64,000 nt of DNA from the NCBI RefSeq assembly GCF_001625215.2, contig NC_030383.2, positions 4,538,779 through 4,602,778 of the forward strand, in the 5' to 3' direction. Under the pieces are notes generated by a model, which worked only from the letters and a program-made list of their open reading frames with translations, was not told where the DNA came from and ran no database searches. Source of the DNA: Daucus carota subsp. sativus (taxonomy: Eukaryota; Streptophyta; Magnoliopsida; Apiales; Apiaceae). A program made the translations under genes and the position numbers. Within the stretch, counting starts at the first letter, position 1; each line of letters starts with the position of its first letter. Shown here piece after piece: positions 36,591 to 47,824 of this stretch.

Positions 36591-36946
36591 GGCAGAATTA
36601 CAAGCTTAACCAACATCAATATAATTACCATATCCAACATCAATATATTGAACCATAACCAACAACAGTATACTAAAAACATCCATCCAGTTCATATAAA
36701 ATATCACCCCATCAAACCGCCAATTCAACCACCCAAAACATCATAAATATCCACCAACAAAACCACCCATTTCTAGAAAATATTCCTCTGAACTGGTTCC
36801 CAAAAAAGAACTTAGATAAATATGTACTAAATATGTACTAAACCCCTCAAAAACCCACCAAATTATCCCAAATTAACCATATCCATAAAACAGAAGAGTC
36901 AAACACCCTAGGTGTGGTGCTTAAGGAAGAATTTTGCCCAAGAATT

Positions 36947-38390
36947 CTAAATGTCATTAACATCATCATCGTTGAAAATGTTGTTTCCCCTACGGAGCCA
37001 CTGAAAAAGAATCAATTTAAGTTAAAGTGAGTTTTCACTGGAAGAGAACAAATTAGAAAGAACAAGTCTGCCATGCATAAATCGAAGTAGTTATCAATTT
37101 ACCTTTGAGCAGAAGTCAAGTTCCCTGTCCTCACATATCTCCTTCATATAGAGCATGACATATATTCCACAGTCCTTGCTTCCATTCTGGACCGGAACTC
37201 CCTGAAAAATATTGAATTAAATATTTACATGTACCCTGATATAAATAAGAACTCATAACATAGATGCTATGAAAAAACATACCGCGAGATTCTCCCAGAT
37301 TATTTTCTTCTTCAGCATCTTCTTCGCCTTGTCCTTATAAATTTTAATGGCACTTCAATAAAATAACAAATATAGACATTAGAAATCACTTGTCCAATTG
37401 CAAATGTGAATGTTAAATAAATTAAGTTCTTATGTGTTACTCACTTGTCAACGACTTCCATCCATTCTGGACTTGCAATTCTCCGCTTCAAAGGGTCCAA
37501 GTGGTAAACAACTTGTGCCTCTGGATTGACAACACTCAAAACCCAATGGTTCCTAGTAAAATCATGAATACAACATAAATGAAAAATACAGAAATGCATA
37601 TTGATGTATTACAATTACAAGTCAAACAAAAAGATTTATGTTATAATTAATTGTAATAGGCTGTTTAAATACTAATATAGGAGGTCAAAAATAAAATAAA
37701 ATACAAACCCATGGTGAAACGGCAGTAGAAAGTATTGTCCTTTCTTGGCAGTTCTGAACCTAAAAGAAAGGGCACGTGACCTGTCTGCACAAGAACCACA
37801 ATTTGTAGCGCCAATTATGCTAGGATCAACGAAAGCTATCAGATCTGTCATCTTGTTCCTTTTCAAATTTTCTTGCAATAAACTGTATATAAAAATAGCA
37901 TTGGTTAACACATAGCTCGTATATAAACATAACTGACAAGGCAAATTAATTTTGATACTTACTGAATGTAGATGCAGATGATCGAGGCTGATATTTCACC
38001 TCTCGTGCATAGAGCATAAACGTCTGAGAGAAAGAGACGTTGTTTTTTCGTAGATCCAAAAGCTTCTGCAGACAACTCAAAAGGCGCTGTCTCTCCGTCA
38101 ACTAGGGTACCCTTTGCCCAAAGCCACAAACGCTTTAAAGAAGGAGGGTAATTTGCATCCATTTCAACCACATACTCAACACAGTCCTTGACATTCTTCA
38201 TCTTTTTTGCACCATTTTTCTTAACACCCTGAAAATAAAAAATTAGCCAGCAAATTTAAGGTACAAGCATATATACAAAACAGGACTTCTTTTACAAAAT
38301 TATAAATTAGAAAAATGTAACCTTTTTAGTTGGTTCTACTGGAGAAACAGATGTTTTTACTTCAAGTATAAGCTCTCTTGGCCAGAAACG
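36947..38390 (-). pseudogene. CACTA-borne ULP1-like (C48) cysteine protease, 5'-truncated
   Basis: Spliced by eye into seven exons, 5' to 3': 38322-~38390, 37963-38228, 37709-37882, 37445-37552, 37283-37352, 37103-37201 and 36947-37000, all with GT/AG borders. The junction of 37709 and 37552 restores FLLPFHHGNHWVLSVV. Catalytic His (NHWVL), Asp (VYHLDP), Gln/Asn and Cys (VQNGSKDCGIYV) are all present, so the protease core is intact. The protein ends NDDDVNDI. Upstream exons are missing: the first visible exon starts inside coding sequence beside the transposase fragment. ULP-like genes are common cargo of plant CACTA and Mutator elements. Role in transposition unknown. Confidence 0.82.
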
Positions 38391-40031
38391 GCAGGGAAAA
38401 AGGAGAAATTGCCTTTGGCATCTTGGAATTTGACCCATCAGGAAAAGAAAATTGTTTGCTCATCATTTTTAGGAATGAAGTTGCCTGATGGATTTTGTTC
38501 TAATATTAGAAGTCTAGTATCAATGGAAACTCTCCGACTCACCAAAATGAAATCTCATGACTGCCATATGATTTTACATCACTTACTCCCAATTGCGATT
38601 CGGTCATCACTGCATAAGAAGGTCAGGGACACTGTTATTAGATTTTGTCTCTTCTTTAAGGCTATTTGTAGTAAAGTCATTGAAGTTGATAAATTGGAGA
38701 AAATGCAGTCTCAATTGGTTATAACAATATGCCAACTTGAAAAATATTTCCCCCCTTCCTTGTTTGACATAATGATTCACCTTTCAATTCATCTTGTGCG
38801 AGAGGTTGAGCTGTGCGGACCAATTTTCCTTAGGTGGATGTATCCATTCGAAAGATACATGAAAACATTCAAAGGATATGTAAGAAACAGGGCTCGGCCA
38901 GAGGGTTGTATTGCAGAGGCATATATTGCAGAGGAGGCAGTTGAGTGTTTAGTTAATTTTGAAGAAGCAACTGTCGGAGTTCCAGAAAATGGAAGGCGTA
39001 CAAAGGATTTAATTTGCAGACCACTATCTGGTGCCACAATGATCACCCCGAGCATCAAAGATTTAAACCTTGCACATTTGTGCGTCCTACAAAATAGCAC
39101 GGATGTTGTGCCATATTTTGAGTAAGTTGTTTTTAATATCATCATATAAGAAGTAAAATATCAATTACAAAGCTATCCTAATTTTTATGTCATTGTTTTA
39201 ATTATAGTGAACACATGTCATTCTTGATGGACGAATTCCCAGAACATGGAAATGATGAAATGTGGTTAAAGAACAAGCAAAATGAAACTTTTCCGAAATG
39301 GTTTAAAGAAAAGGTATTACGAATGCTTTATTGTTTATATTCAACCATTTACATCTATTATTATAAACGTTCAAATTGTATGTATCTTTATTTTTGTACA
39401 GATTGCATCAGATTTACTAGATGGGAAGGAGATACCACACGAGATAAGATGGATTGCAGATGGGCCTAACAGCGATGTGCCTACATTCAGTGGTTATAAG
39501 GTACATGGGGTTCCATTTAGCACCAAGTCTCGGGATGATGCACGTCAAGTTCAATGTAGTGGAGTGTGTGTAGATGCTGAAACAATGGTTGTGCAAGCTA
39601 CTGACAGAAATATTAATCATACGTCACATACATACTATGGAGTTATAAATAATATATGGGAGTTGGACTATAACAGCTTTAGGATCCCTCTTTTTTTATG
39701 CAAATGGGTTGATATGAATAGAGGGATCAAGACTGATGAACTAGGATATGTATTAGTCAATTTGAACAAGTCTGGTTTTTTGAATGATCCATTTGTATTA
39801 GCAACACATGTTAAGCAGGTTTGTTATATTGATGACCCCCTCGAGAAATCATGGTCAGTGGTATTGAAGTTTCCCGAGAGAAAACACTACGATGATATTG
39901 AAGATGAAAATGAAGGATCCGTTGAAGTTGAGCTTGAGTCTGAGTTTTTTATGCCCGATTTACCAGATGATGATTTGCACGAGGATGCTAGTTACATGCG
40001 TGATGTAGATGAACGAATTCAACTAGAATGA
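38391..40031 (+). pseudogene. CACTA transposase (TNP2-type), C-terminal part
   Basis: Three exons by eye: ~38391-39121, 39208-39313 and 39402-40031. Exon 1 is the DUF4218 region (KSHDCHMILHHLLPIAIRS, CQLEKYFPPSLFDIMIHL, FLRWMYPFERYMKTFKGY). Exon 3 holds DUF4216 (VNLNKSGFLNDPFVLATHVKQVCYIDDP) and an acidic C-terminus ending ERIQLE. The N-terminal Transposase_21 catalytic domain is absent, so it cannot be an active transposase. Frame and splice sites are otherwise clean, so the deletion was probably one event. The first in-frame Met is not a real start. Confidence 0.9.
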
Positions 40032-40079
40032 TGCCTTTTTTTAACATATTTCACATTGTTGTAATGCACAATTCAAATA

Positions 40080-40754
40080 TTTGGTCTTCGGTTTGATTGT
40101 TGTTTTTATGTGAAATTTTGAAAGTTTGATGATGGTCAAAATTTACTCTTTATTGTTTTGGTAGTTGTTTGGTAATGCAGGGGCTTCACTCTTTCTGCTC
40201 ATCTTTTTTAAAAATTTACAGTGATATAGACAACGGTTTTACGAAAAAGCACATGTCTTAACAAATCAAAGACAAGACATAATATAAGATAAACTATTGT
40301 GTGAGGTCTAAAGAACAATGCTACCAAGAAAGGTTGTCTAACAAAGAATACACAATAGAATTATAAACCGTTGTAAACTCTTTACAACGGTTCAACAGAG
40401 TATTGTGTAATATCTGAAAACACAACTGTTTCTCCAACCGTTGTTTATTACATAACAACGGTTACTCGTCCCTGTTGTATGACTTTTCTAATTACAATGG
40501 TTTAGGAAACCCGTTGTATATTTTTTAACAACAGTTTTACACACCGTTGTGTGAATGTCTAAAAAACAATGGTCTTTATAAACTGTTGTGTCAAGCACAC
40601 TTTCTGGCATACTTTTTAACAACGCTTTTAAAAACAGTAGTATGATCCTCGTTTAGACAATGGTTAGTTGAGGTCCAGAAAACGACCGTTGTGTGTTTCT
40701 TTTTTGCAACGGTTTTTCTTCGTAGCGTTGTCTGAAAGGTGTTGTCTGAGCCTG
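40080..40754. promoter_or_regulatory. CACTA right subterminal repeat region
   Basis: Non-coding, with many ACAACGGTT/AACCGTTGT motifs, often as inverted pairs (for example 40375-40395, 40430-40465 and 40530-40550). Confidence 0.7.
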
Positions 40755-40768
40755 TTTTTCTTGTAGTG
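40755..40768. repeat. CACTA terminal inverted repeat, right
   Basis: TTTTTCTTGTAGTG, followed by GTT target duplication. Confidence 0.95.
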
Positions 40769-40784
40769 GTTACTAGTGTTTTTT

Positions 40785-41331
40785 AATTGAGATCGGATTC
40801 TCTTGTGCAGCATACTTCACAAACAGGTTCTTTCTCTCACTACATAATATTGGATGATATATATAACGTATGTATATGCTTAATATTTATGTTTTAGTTT
40901 TAATTTATTTTATAAATAAATTTAATATAATTTAAATTTATATATATGTGTATCAATATAATATATACAAATATTGTGACAAAAATATATTGTTATGTTT
41001 ACACTGATCAATTTGTTTTTATTATTATTTGTTGATAAATTAGTGATACAGAATTATTATATTCACACTAATATCTAGCTCCATGTCTGGAAATAATATA
41101 ATAATATCTATGTCCGCCTGTACTGTACTTTGTACTTTATACGACTCGAATCAATGATAACCACTGGTGCTCTTACTTTGTTACTTTGTTACATTCAAGT
41201 TCTCTTTTCTTCAAGATTTACGATCTAATGTTCATGTAGCCATTTATAACTATAATTGCTAAGAAATTCATTTTTGGTTGAAAAAGTTGAGCAGGATAGA
41301 GTTTATTTCTTTATTTTTTTATTAAATCAAT

Positions 41332-41395
<64 letters not shown>

Positions 41396-41745
41396 CAAAA
41401 TTAAATCAACGATGCTAAAAATATATGATAATCATAATTATATAATATTCTAAAATACAACACTAAATTATTATTATTTTTGTAATATTGTAATTACTGT
41501 GGTAGACTTTCATTTCACTGATAAAAATAGGCCAAGACTTTTTAACACCTTTCCTTCATCTAAATTTCATTTTACCATATCAACCTCTAATAATTTGAGT
41601 GATAAAAAGATCAAATAGTGGTCAAATTATTACCAGAACACTATATTTCTTATTTATGATCTTCACTGATAAAAATGCATTAGAGCCAGCTAGCTATGTA
41701 TACTGTTAGGACCATATTAACAAGGTTCTTGTAATTCAGATCACC
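40785..41745 (+). promoter_or_regulatory. Upstream region of B3 gene 1, duplicated at 45720-46669
   Basis: Non-coding. Aligned by eye with 45720-46669 along its length (CGGATTCTC, ACTTCACAAACAGGTTCTTTCTC, AGTTTTAATTTATTTTATAAAT, TAGCTCCATGTCTGGAA), so the duplication took the promoter with it. The main difference is the AT microsatellite. The last 60 bases before the ATG are identical in both copies. No certain TATA box was found. Confidence 0.75.
41334..41390. repeat. (AT)n microsatellite, about 28 units
   Basis: Uninterrupted AT dinucleotides. The duplicated region at 46310 has only AAATATAAATATTAAAT here, so the run expanded after the duplication or collapsed in the other copy. Confidence 0.95.
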
Positions 41746-42596
41746 ATGATGTGTTATGATACAAGTCTCAACAGTGATGCTAGGCTATCCCCTCCACACA
41801 AGCGGAAAAGATTGGAAAAAGATGCTGTCATTGCGATTCATGATGGAGAGTATCATGCTCGAGAATTCCTATTCAAAAAAGTACTTGCCAAGAGTGATGT
41901 TGGTAGGTTAAGCAGGTTGATCATCCCGAAAAGGTTTGCGATTCAGCACTTTCCCAGCATTGATGTCAATGCACGTATAGAAGATTGTGTGTTTCACATT
42001 GATTTTTATGATGCTCGAAAAAATCTATGGACTTTCCACTATTGCTTCTGGAAGTGTAGCCGGAGTTATGTCTTCACAGGCGGCTGGAATAAATTTGTGA
42101 AGGCGTATAAACTCCAGGCTGGTGACAACGTTCTGTTTTACAAGAATTACAGTGGAGATGAAAGCTTTTTTGGTATTGAAGTTCGTTATGCAGGTGCAAG
42201 AAACGTTGTTGGCTCCTTAGCAAATAATTTATACAATGGAGAAGAGTTGATGAATGATGATACTGTGAGGGTCAAGGAAGAACATGAGGTGTCAGCATCT
42301 CAACTCAAGGAAAAAGATGTTATGCTATTTGGCGTTCGTATAAAAAGAGCGTCCAAAGATTTTCAAGGTAAAAATCTCGTGATAATGTGAAAAACTTCTT
42401 ATATAAAGGGCTAGTTAAGTTAATATTGTACTAAAGTGTCTATAATGTTGTTGATGTATTTTGTGAAGGTGGAAGAAGCAACGACGTGATTAAAGAAGAG
42501 GAGGATTATTCAGTACGCAGGGCCGACTGTTGGAGAGTGAAGGAAGAGGAAGAGGAATTTGAAGGCCTGAAACTAGACCTTAACTTATCACTCTGA
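41746..42596 (+). CDS. RAV/NGATHA-like B3 transcription factor, probable repressor
   Basis: Two exons, 41746-42367 and 42469-42596, with GT/AG borders: 750 nt, 249 residues. The ATG is the first in frame and is conserved in the copy at 46670. A basic stretch PPHKRKRLEK (17-26) is a likely nuclear signal. The B3 DNA-binding domain spans about 40-145: FLFKKVLAKSDVGRLSRLIIP, WTFHYCFWKCSRSYVFTGGW, FVKAYKLQAGDNVLFY. There is no AP2 domain. MLFGVRIKR (193-201) matches the core of the R/KLFGV repression motif of RAV, NGATHA and HSFB proteins. The C-terminus from exon 2 is acidic and ends LDLNLSL, an LxLxL (EAR) motif. Both motifs recruit TOPLESS-type corepressors in known proteins, so repression is inferred. 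Retaining the 101-bp intron would stop at 42390 and lose the EAR tail. Confidence 0.9.
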
Positions 42597-43004
42597 TTTT
42601 GTTAAATACGAAGAAATCAGTTCTTATTGGAAACTTCAGGTGCAATAAGTATTTAGACGGCAAGTCTTGTTGGTTTAAGCTGGCGAATTTAGAACACTGG
42701 TTTTAGTTTCATTTTTCTAGTATTCCAGCTTATGCTGGACTGTTTTTTTTTTGGTCGAAATAAATTACTATAATTTTAAGCTTGGTTTCAGAGTCTTTTT
42801 CCTTATATGTGAGAACCCCTGCAAGCCTGCGTTATCTGTTAGATTTATAACAACATTGGGTAGATACCAGAAAATATGAATAAATTAAATGTTGGCTGAA
42901 TTCATTTAGACTACAAACAGGATACTCAACTTCAATCTAATCTAGCAGTGAATTTTATTCTTCATGAGACTGAGAACAAAATCAAACGGTGGAACGGCCC
43001 TCGA
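42597..43004. other. 3' flanks of B3 gene 1 (+) and the membrane protein gene (-)
   Basis: The first ~110 bases match 47519-47630 after the second B3 copy, so they are the B3 3' UTR. The rest holds no gene. Confidence 0.6.
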
Positions 43005-43669
43005 TTAAACCAGAGCTTTCATCTTTCTGATTGTCACCCCTCTTTTCATCAGAATTATTGGTTTTTGAACTAACTGAATACTGACCATCAGTAGTAATAG
43101 AGAAGCATAAATAGCTATAATCAGAGCCGGCACGTAAATTACCAAAGCAATGGCAACGATAGTACCAAGAGCCCAAATGGCTCTCCTTGCTTCAGCACTC
43201 CCACAAGAATACAAGCCTATTCGAATCTGAACTATATTAACCACCGAAAGTGTTAGCAGAATTATGATTCCACTAACAGATGCACTGGCAGTTAAAATCA
43301 ACAAAAAGTCTTTCAAATCGAATCTATCTTGAACCAACTTGAATCTCTCACTATCCAAGCCCAAGAGCAGCTTAATAACCTTCGCGACAAGGCTTGATAA
43401 GAGGAAACAAGCAGCAAAGGCCACAACTTCGTACAGGACCAGCATTTTAGCTATACCCCAGGACCAGCATTACACTACTCTTGACGATTCTCAAGGCTGA
43501 TGGCGCCTGGTGAAGCCTGAGATAAGCCCACAAACACGGCTAAAGTGAATAGTGAATTGACACTAACAAGATCATCCAGTGTTTTAATATGAGCTTCTGT
43601 CCTCTCTTTTTCCGCTTTTTTATGTTCATCACTCACTTGTGCAGCATCCGGACTCGCCTTTCCACCCAT
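43005..43669 (-). pseudogene. Plant-specific multi-pass membrane protein, broken
   Basis: Starts MGGKASPDAAQVSDEHKKAE at 43669, directly after a good splice acceptor (TGTATTGCAG), so an intron lies in the 5' UTR. The N-terminal part has the conserved TEAHIKTLDDLVSVNSLFT, then a hydrophobic stretch. The frame stops after SLENRQE (TAG). Beyond it, CNAGPGV and, after 2 extra bases, AKMLVLYEVVAF restore family sequence. The remaining 146 codons (to 43005) hold three more hydrophobic segments and the IVQIRIGLYSCGSAEARRA signature. The family is an uncharacterised plant membrane protein family, which I recall being annotated in places as MEE60-like. The damage is a 3-base TAG insertion plus a 2-base insertion near 43450-43475, beside a direct repeat of AATGCTGGTCCTG. 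Confidence 0.75.
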
Positions 43670-43985
43670 CTGCAATACAAAACGAAGAATGCAATCACTT
43701 TAATTTGAGAAAACGATTGATGGAATGTCAATAGTAGTAATGTTTTTGTTATATTCATACTTGACAGGCCTGATATATATACATGCAGGCAGGAGAGAAT
43801 CAAACAAGCGTAAGTGCAACCAAGCTCTCCGATAGACATTTTTTCACTGTCAATTTCAAATAATCAGAGAAATTATAATTGAAATCAAATAGAGATCATG
43901 AAACTTAAAAAATCACAAATTACAAAAATGTTACCCGAAGATTTGAGTCTTCGCCGCAATGTAGGTTTAGGGTTTGTGATGCAAT
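43670..43985 (-). promoter_or_regulatory. 5' UTR, leader intron and promoter of the membrane protein gene
   Basis: The leader intron ends at 43670. Upstream on the minus strand lies a telo-box (AAACCCTAA, about 43966-43975), common in promoters of plant housekeeping genes. Exact transcription start unknown. Confidence 0.5.
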
Positions 43986-43989
43986 AGAG

Positions 43990-45480
43990 GGGTTTATTCG
44001 TGAAATGCGTGCGTTTTTATATGGTTACCCTAACGTTAGGCTTTTGTACGGGCCTTTTAATTCTTTTAACGGGCCTTGTGTTTTGGGCTTGTTGGATTTC
44101 TTTGGACTTATTTAAGCAGTTTTTCAATAATGTATAATGCATAATATATTATTTCTTATGTAAAACTTTTTTTTTTTGAGGAAATTCTTATGTAAAACTT
44201 AGTTCTCGGTTACAAAAGTAAAAAGTAAAATAACTGTTTTGGATATAAAATTTAATTTTATTACAATAAAATAATATATGTGATTTTTTATCATATAAAT
44301 TTAATTTGTAAATTAAATTTTCTATGTTACAAAACATGCCTGATTATTTGTCACAAATTATATTTCAATTTTAACTTTTTCATTTGGGTTGAGGCTCATT
44401 TCTCATATGTATTCTAACTATTTCTTAATATTTTACAATAAATATAAAATGTAGAAGCAATCCGGATGTAGAGAATAAAATTTATTAAAAAATTATTCAA
44501 GAGAATTTTGCAATTGTTGAATATAAATTTATGCACTTTGTTCTTGATATATCCCGAGTTTGGAAAAGAACACTACACGTACCACTCAACTCAATACCCT
44601 AATGACGACAATGACTGTCTCATACTCTCATGAGTCATAGCTACCAAACGCACCAAATTCTCCTCCTATACAGTTGAAGAAATTCTACTCCCATCTATCG
44701 CATGCATGTCATTGGTTCAATCTGTTGTATTTTGTCGAATAATTTGTATGACTTAATAGGACAATATTTACAAATGATGATAGGCTACATAATATTGTTT
44801 TTCTTGCTCATAATATATCCCAAACCTTTAAAATATATATCTTTTTTAAAATTCATAGGGGTAAAACAAAATATCTACAAAAAATGCAAGAGATACATGC
44901 ATGTATTTTGAAGGGATAGTGTTGTCTCCGTCCCTGGATGCGCAGACTAATTGATTAGCCGAAGTTGTTACGTGAATTTCACTTTGATGCGAGTGTACAT
45001 GGAGGCAAGTTGTTTGCTGGATATATATTCTTTGGCATGATTTCTTCATATGATTTAATACGCTGCTGTAGTTATACACCTACTGTCCTACTCTGTTTTT
45101 CATTCAAGGAAAGAAGTCTGTTCATTTAACAACTCAAGCTCTGTGCATCTGGTTGCTACAGCACTCCTGGGCGATTAATCAATTCATTGAGAGGCTAATC
45201 ATTCTCTCGAGGATCTTTTGGCGGTCTGGACAATATGTATGTGTTTGATTGAAGGCTCGATGAATAGAATTAGAGTGTTTTACGTGAAATCGTGAAATCA
45301 CCTGCTTCGAGCAATTATATTGTGTTTTAGAATTCATTCTGTTTAGCACGCAATTTGAAATCGGAGTTTTATTATTTTTATTTAGTTTCAGGAGTTCAAG
45401 AAGAACCTGCTATGAAATGGTTAGTATTCTTGAAATAATAGTATTTTTTTTTATATATAATTTAATAGAATGGTTCAGAT
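43990..45480. other. Intergenic, no gene recognised
   Basis: AT-rich. Short open frames on both strands have no family motifs. No match to the helicase spacers. Confidence 0.4.
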
Positions 45481-45483
45481 CAT

Positions 45484-45660
45484 TTGAATAGTTGTGTATG
45501 TTGGATGATGGAGTATGTCAAGTTTTTTTAATGTATGTATATGATTTGAATGGTTGTGATTGTTTGAATAATTGTGTCCGTTGGATTATATATGATTTGA
45601 ACAGTTGTGATTGTTTGAATAGTTGTGTCTGTTGCATGATGGAGTATCTCAAATTTTTTC
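45484..45660. repeat. Imperfect tandem repeat
   Basis: Phrases GATTTGAATGGTTGTGATTG, TTTGAATAGTTGTGT and TTGGATGATGGAGTAT recur about three times with drift. An open frame through it (45492-45833) is a by-product of the repeat. Confidence 0.65.
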
Positions 45661-45719
45661 AAGATCTATATATATACAAAACTTTAAAAAATATAATTGT
45701 CACAATACACACAATTACT

Positions 45720-46669
45720 TCTAATCGGATTCTCTCTTGCACCATACTTCACAAACAGGTTCTTTCTCTTATGCTACAAAATTTTTTGGATGATATATAT
45801 AATGTGTGTATATGCTTAATATTTATGTTTTAGTTTTAATTTATTTTATAAATAAATTTTATATAATTTAAAATTATATATATGTGTATCAATATAATAT
45901 ATACAAATTTTGTGACCAAAATATATTGTTATGTTTACACTGATCACTTTGTTTTTATTGTTATTTGCTGATAAATTAGTGATACAGAATTACATATATT
46001 AGCACTAATATCTAGCTCCATGTCTGGAACTAATATCTATGTCCCTCTGTACTTTTCTTTATAGTACTCGAATCAATGATAACCAAGTAGTGCTCTTGCT
46101 TTGTTAACTGTTATATTCAGGTTCTCTTCTAGTGTTCTTGGTTTGTACTCTTATAAATATTTATAAAGATATTTGACATGATATTTTCTTCAAAAATTAC
46201 ATCTAATGTTCATGTAGCCATTTATAATTGCTAGGAAATTCATTAGTGGTTGAAAAAGTTGAGCAGGATTGAGTTTATTTCTCTATTTTGTTTTTTTATT
46301 AAATCAATTAAATATAAATATTAAATACAAAATTAAATCAACGATGTTTAAAATATATGATAATCATAATTATCTAATATTCTAAAATAAAACACTAAAT
46401 TATGATTATTTTTTTTGTAAATATGGTAATTACGGTGGTAGACTTTTCTTTCTGTGATAAAAATAGGCCAAGACATTTTAACACCTTTTCTTCTTCTAAA
46501 TTTCAATTTACCATATGAACGAGTGATGAAAAGATCAAATAGTGGTAAGATTATTACCGAAAAACTATATTTCTTATTTATGATCTTCACTGATAAACAT
46601 GCATTAGAGCCAGCTAGCTATGTATACTGTTAGGACCATATTAACAAGGTTCTTGTAATTCAGATCACC
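45720..46669 (+). promoter_or_regulatory. Upstream region of B3 gene 2, duplicate of 40785-41745
   Basis: Same sequence landmarks as the region upstream of gene 1. Lacks the long AT microsatellite. Confidence 0.7.
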
Positions 46670-47518
46670 ATGATGTGTTATGATACAAGTCTCAACTGTA
46701 ATGCTTGCCTATCCCCTCCACACAAGCGGCAAAGATTGGAAAAAGATGCTGTCATTGCGATTCATGATGGAGAGTATCATGCTCGAGAATTCCTATTCAA
46801 AAAAGTACTTGCCAAGAGTGATGTTGGTAGGTTAAGCAGGTTGATCATCCCGAAAAAGTTTGCAATTTCAGAACTTTCCCAGCATTGATGTTGATGCACC
46901 TATAGAAGATTGTGTGTTTCACATTGATTTTTATGATGGTCGAAAAAATCTATGGACTTTTCGCTATTGCTTGTGGAAGTGTAGCCGGAGTTATGTCTTC
47001 ACAGGCGCCTGGAATAAATTTGTCAAGGCGTATGAACTCCAGGCTGGTGATAGTGTTTTGTTTTACAAGAATTACAGTGGAGATGAATGTTTTTTTGGTA
47101 TCGAAGTACGTTATGCAGGTGCCAGAAACATTGTTGGCTCTGTAACCAAAAATTTAAACAATGTAGAGGAGTTCATGAATGATGATACTATAAGGGTCAA
47201 GGAAGAACGTGAGGTGTCAGCATCTGAACCGAAGGAAAAAGATTTTCAGCTATTTGGCGTTCGTATAAAAAGAGCATCCACAGATTTTCAAGGTAAAAAT
47301 CTCATAATAATGTGAAAAACTTCTTATATAAAGGGCTAGTTAAGTTAATATTGTACTGAAGTGTCTATAATGTTGACGTATTTTGTGAAGGTGGAAGAAG
47401 CATCGACGTGATTAAAGAAGAGGAGGATTATTTAGTACACAAGGCCGACTGTCGTAGAGTGAAGGAAGAGGAAGAGGAATTTGAAGGCCTGAAAGTAGAC
47501 CTTAACTTATCACTCTGA
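46670..47518 (+). pseudogene. Tandem copy of the B3 gene, one-base frameshift
   Basis: Same ATG, exon and intron layout as the gene at 41746: exon 1 46670-47292, intron 47293-47390, exon 2 47391-47518. One extra T in GCAATTTCAGAACTTTCCC (about 46864, against GCGATTCAGCACTTTCCC) shifts the frame inside the B3 domain, giving FAISELSQH-stop at 46888. Past that point the original frame is still open and conserved (FPSIDVDAPIEDCVFHIDFY, QLFGVRIKR) and exon 2 still ends VDLNLSL. Everything but one base is intact, so the mutation is young, or it is a sequencing error. A frame from an internal ATG at 46860 would make a protein lacking the first part of B3. Confidence 0.85.
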
Positions 47519-47824
47519 TTTTGTTAAATACGAAGAAATCAGTTCTTATTCGAAACTTCAGGTGCAAGAAGTATTTAGATAGCAAGTCTTGTCGGTTTGA
47601 GCTGGCGAATTTAGAACTGGTTTTAGTTTCATTTTTGATTTCTCAATAAGCATGTGGAAGGTGACCAGCCCGAAGATATCCATCTTCTTGCTCTTTCTCA
47701 TGGATATCTTCTGCTTGTCCATCACAAGCCAAGACCATAACTTTGGTTGGAATTGAATCACACATTAATATTATCTGACGATAGAGAGTAATCAGTTTCA
47801 TTTCAGCTGATTAAAAGATTTCAG
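47519..47824. other. 3' flank of B3 copy 2
   Basis: The first ~110 bases match the 3' UTR of copy 1, then diverge. No gene. Confidence 0.5.

Larger units (their letters stand above)
35535..40768. mobile_element. CACTA (En/Spm) transposon, 5234 bp, internally deleted
   Basis: Begins CACTACAAGAAAAA and ends TTTTTCTTGTAGTG, a perfect 14-bp terminal inverted repeat, flanked by GTT on both sides (35532-35534 and 40769-40771), the 3-bp duplication typical of the superfamily. Subterminal regions hold many copies of ACAACGGT/ACCGTTGT-like motifs. It contains a ULP1-like protease gene on the minus strand and the C-terminal part of a TNP2-type transposase on the plus strand. Both are cut at their 5' ends at the same point near 38390. 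Ends and target duplication are intact, so it could move if transposase is supplied in trans. Confidence 0.95.

Noticed and set aside
41340..41389. AT run as a matrix attachment site
   Set aside because: A simple dinucleotide expansion explains it. No other support.
45492..45833. 113-codon frame with repeated NGCDCLN / NSCDCLN phrases, which could look like a Cys-rich secreted peptide
   Set aside because: The periodicity comes from the DNA tandem repeat beneath it, there is no signal peptide, and drift between units is not codon-biased.
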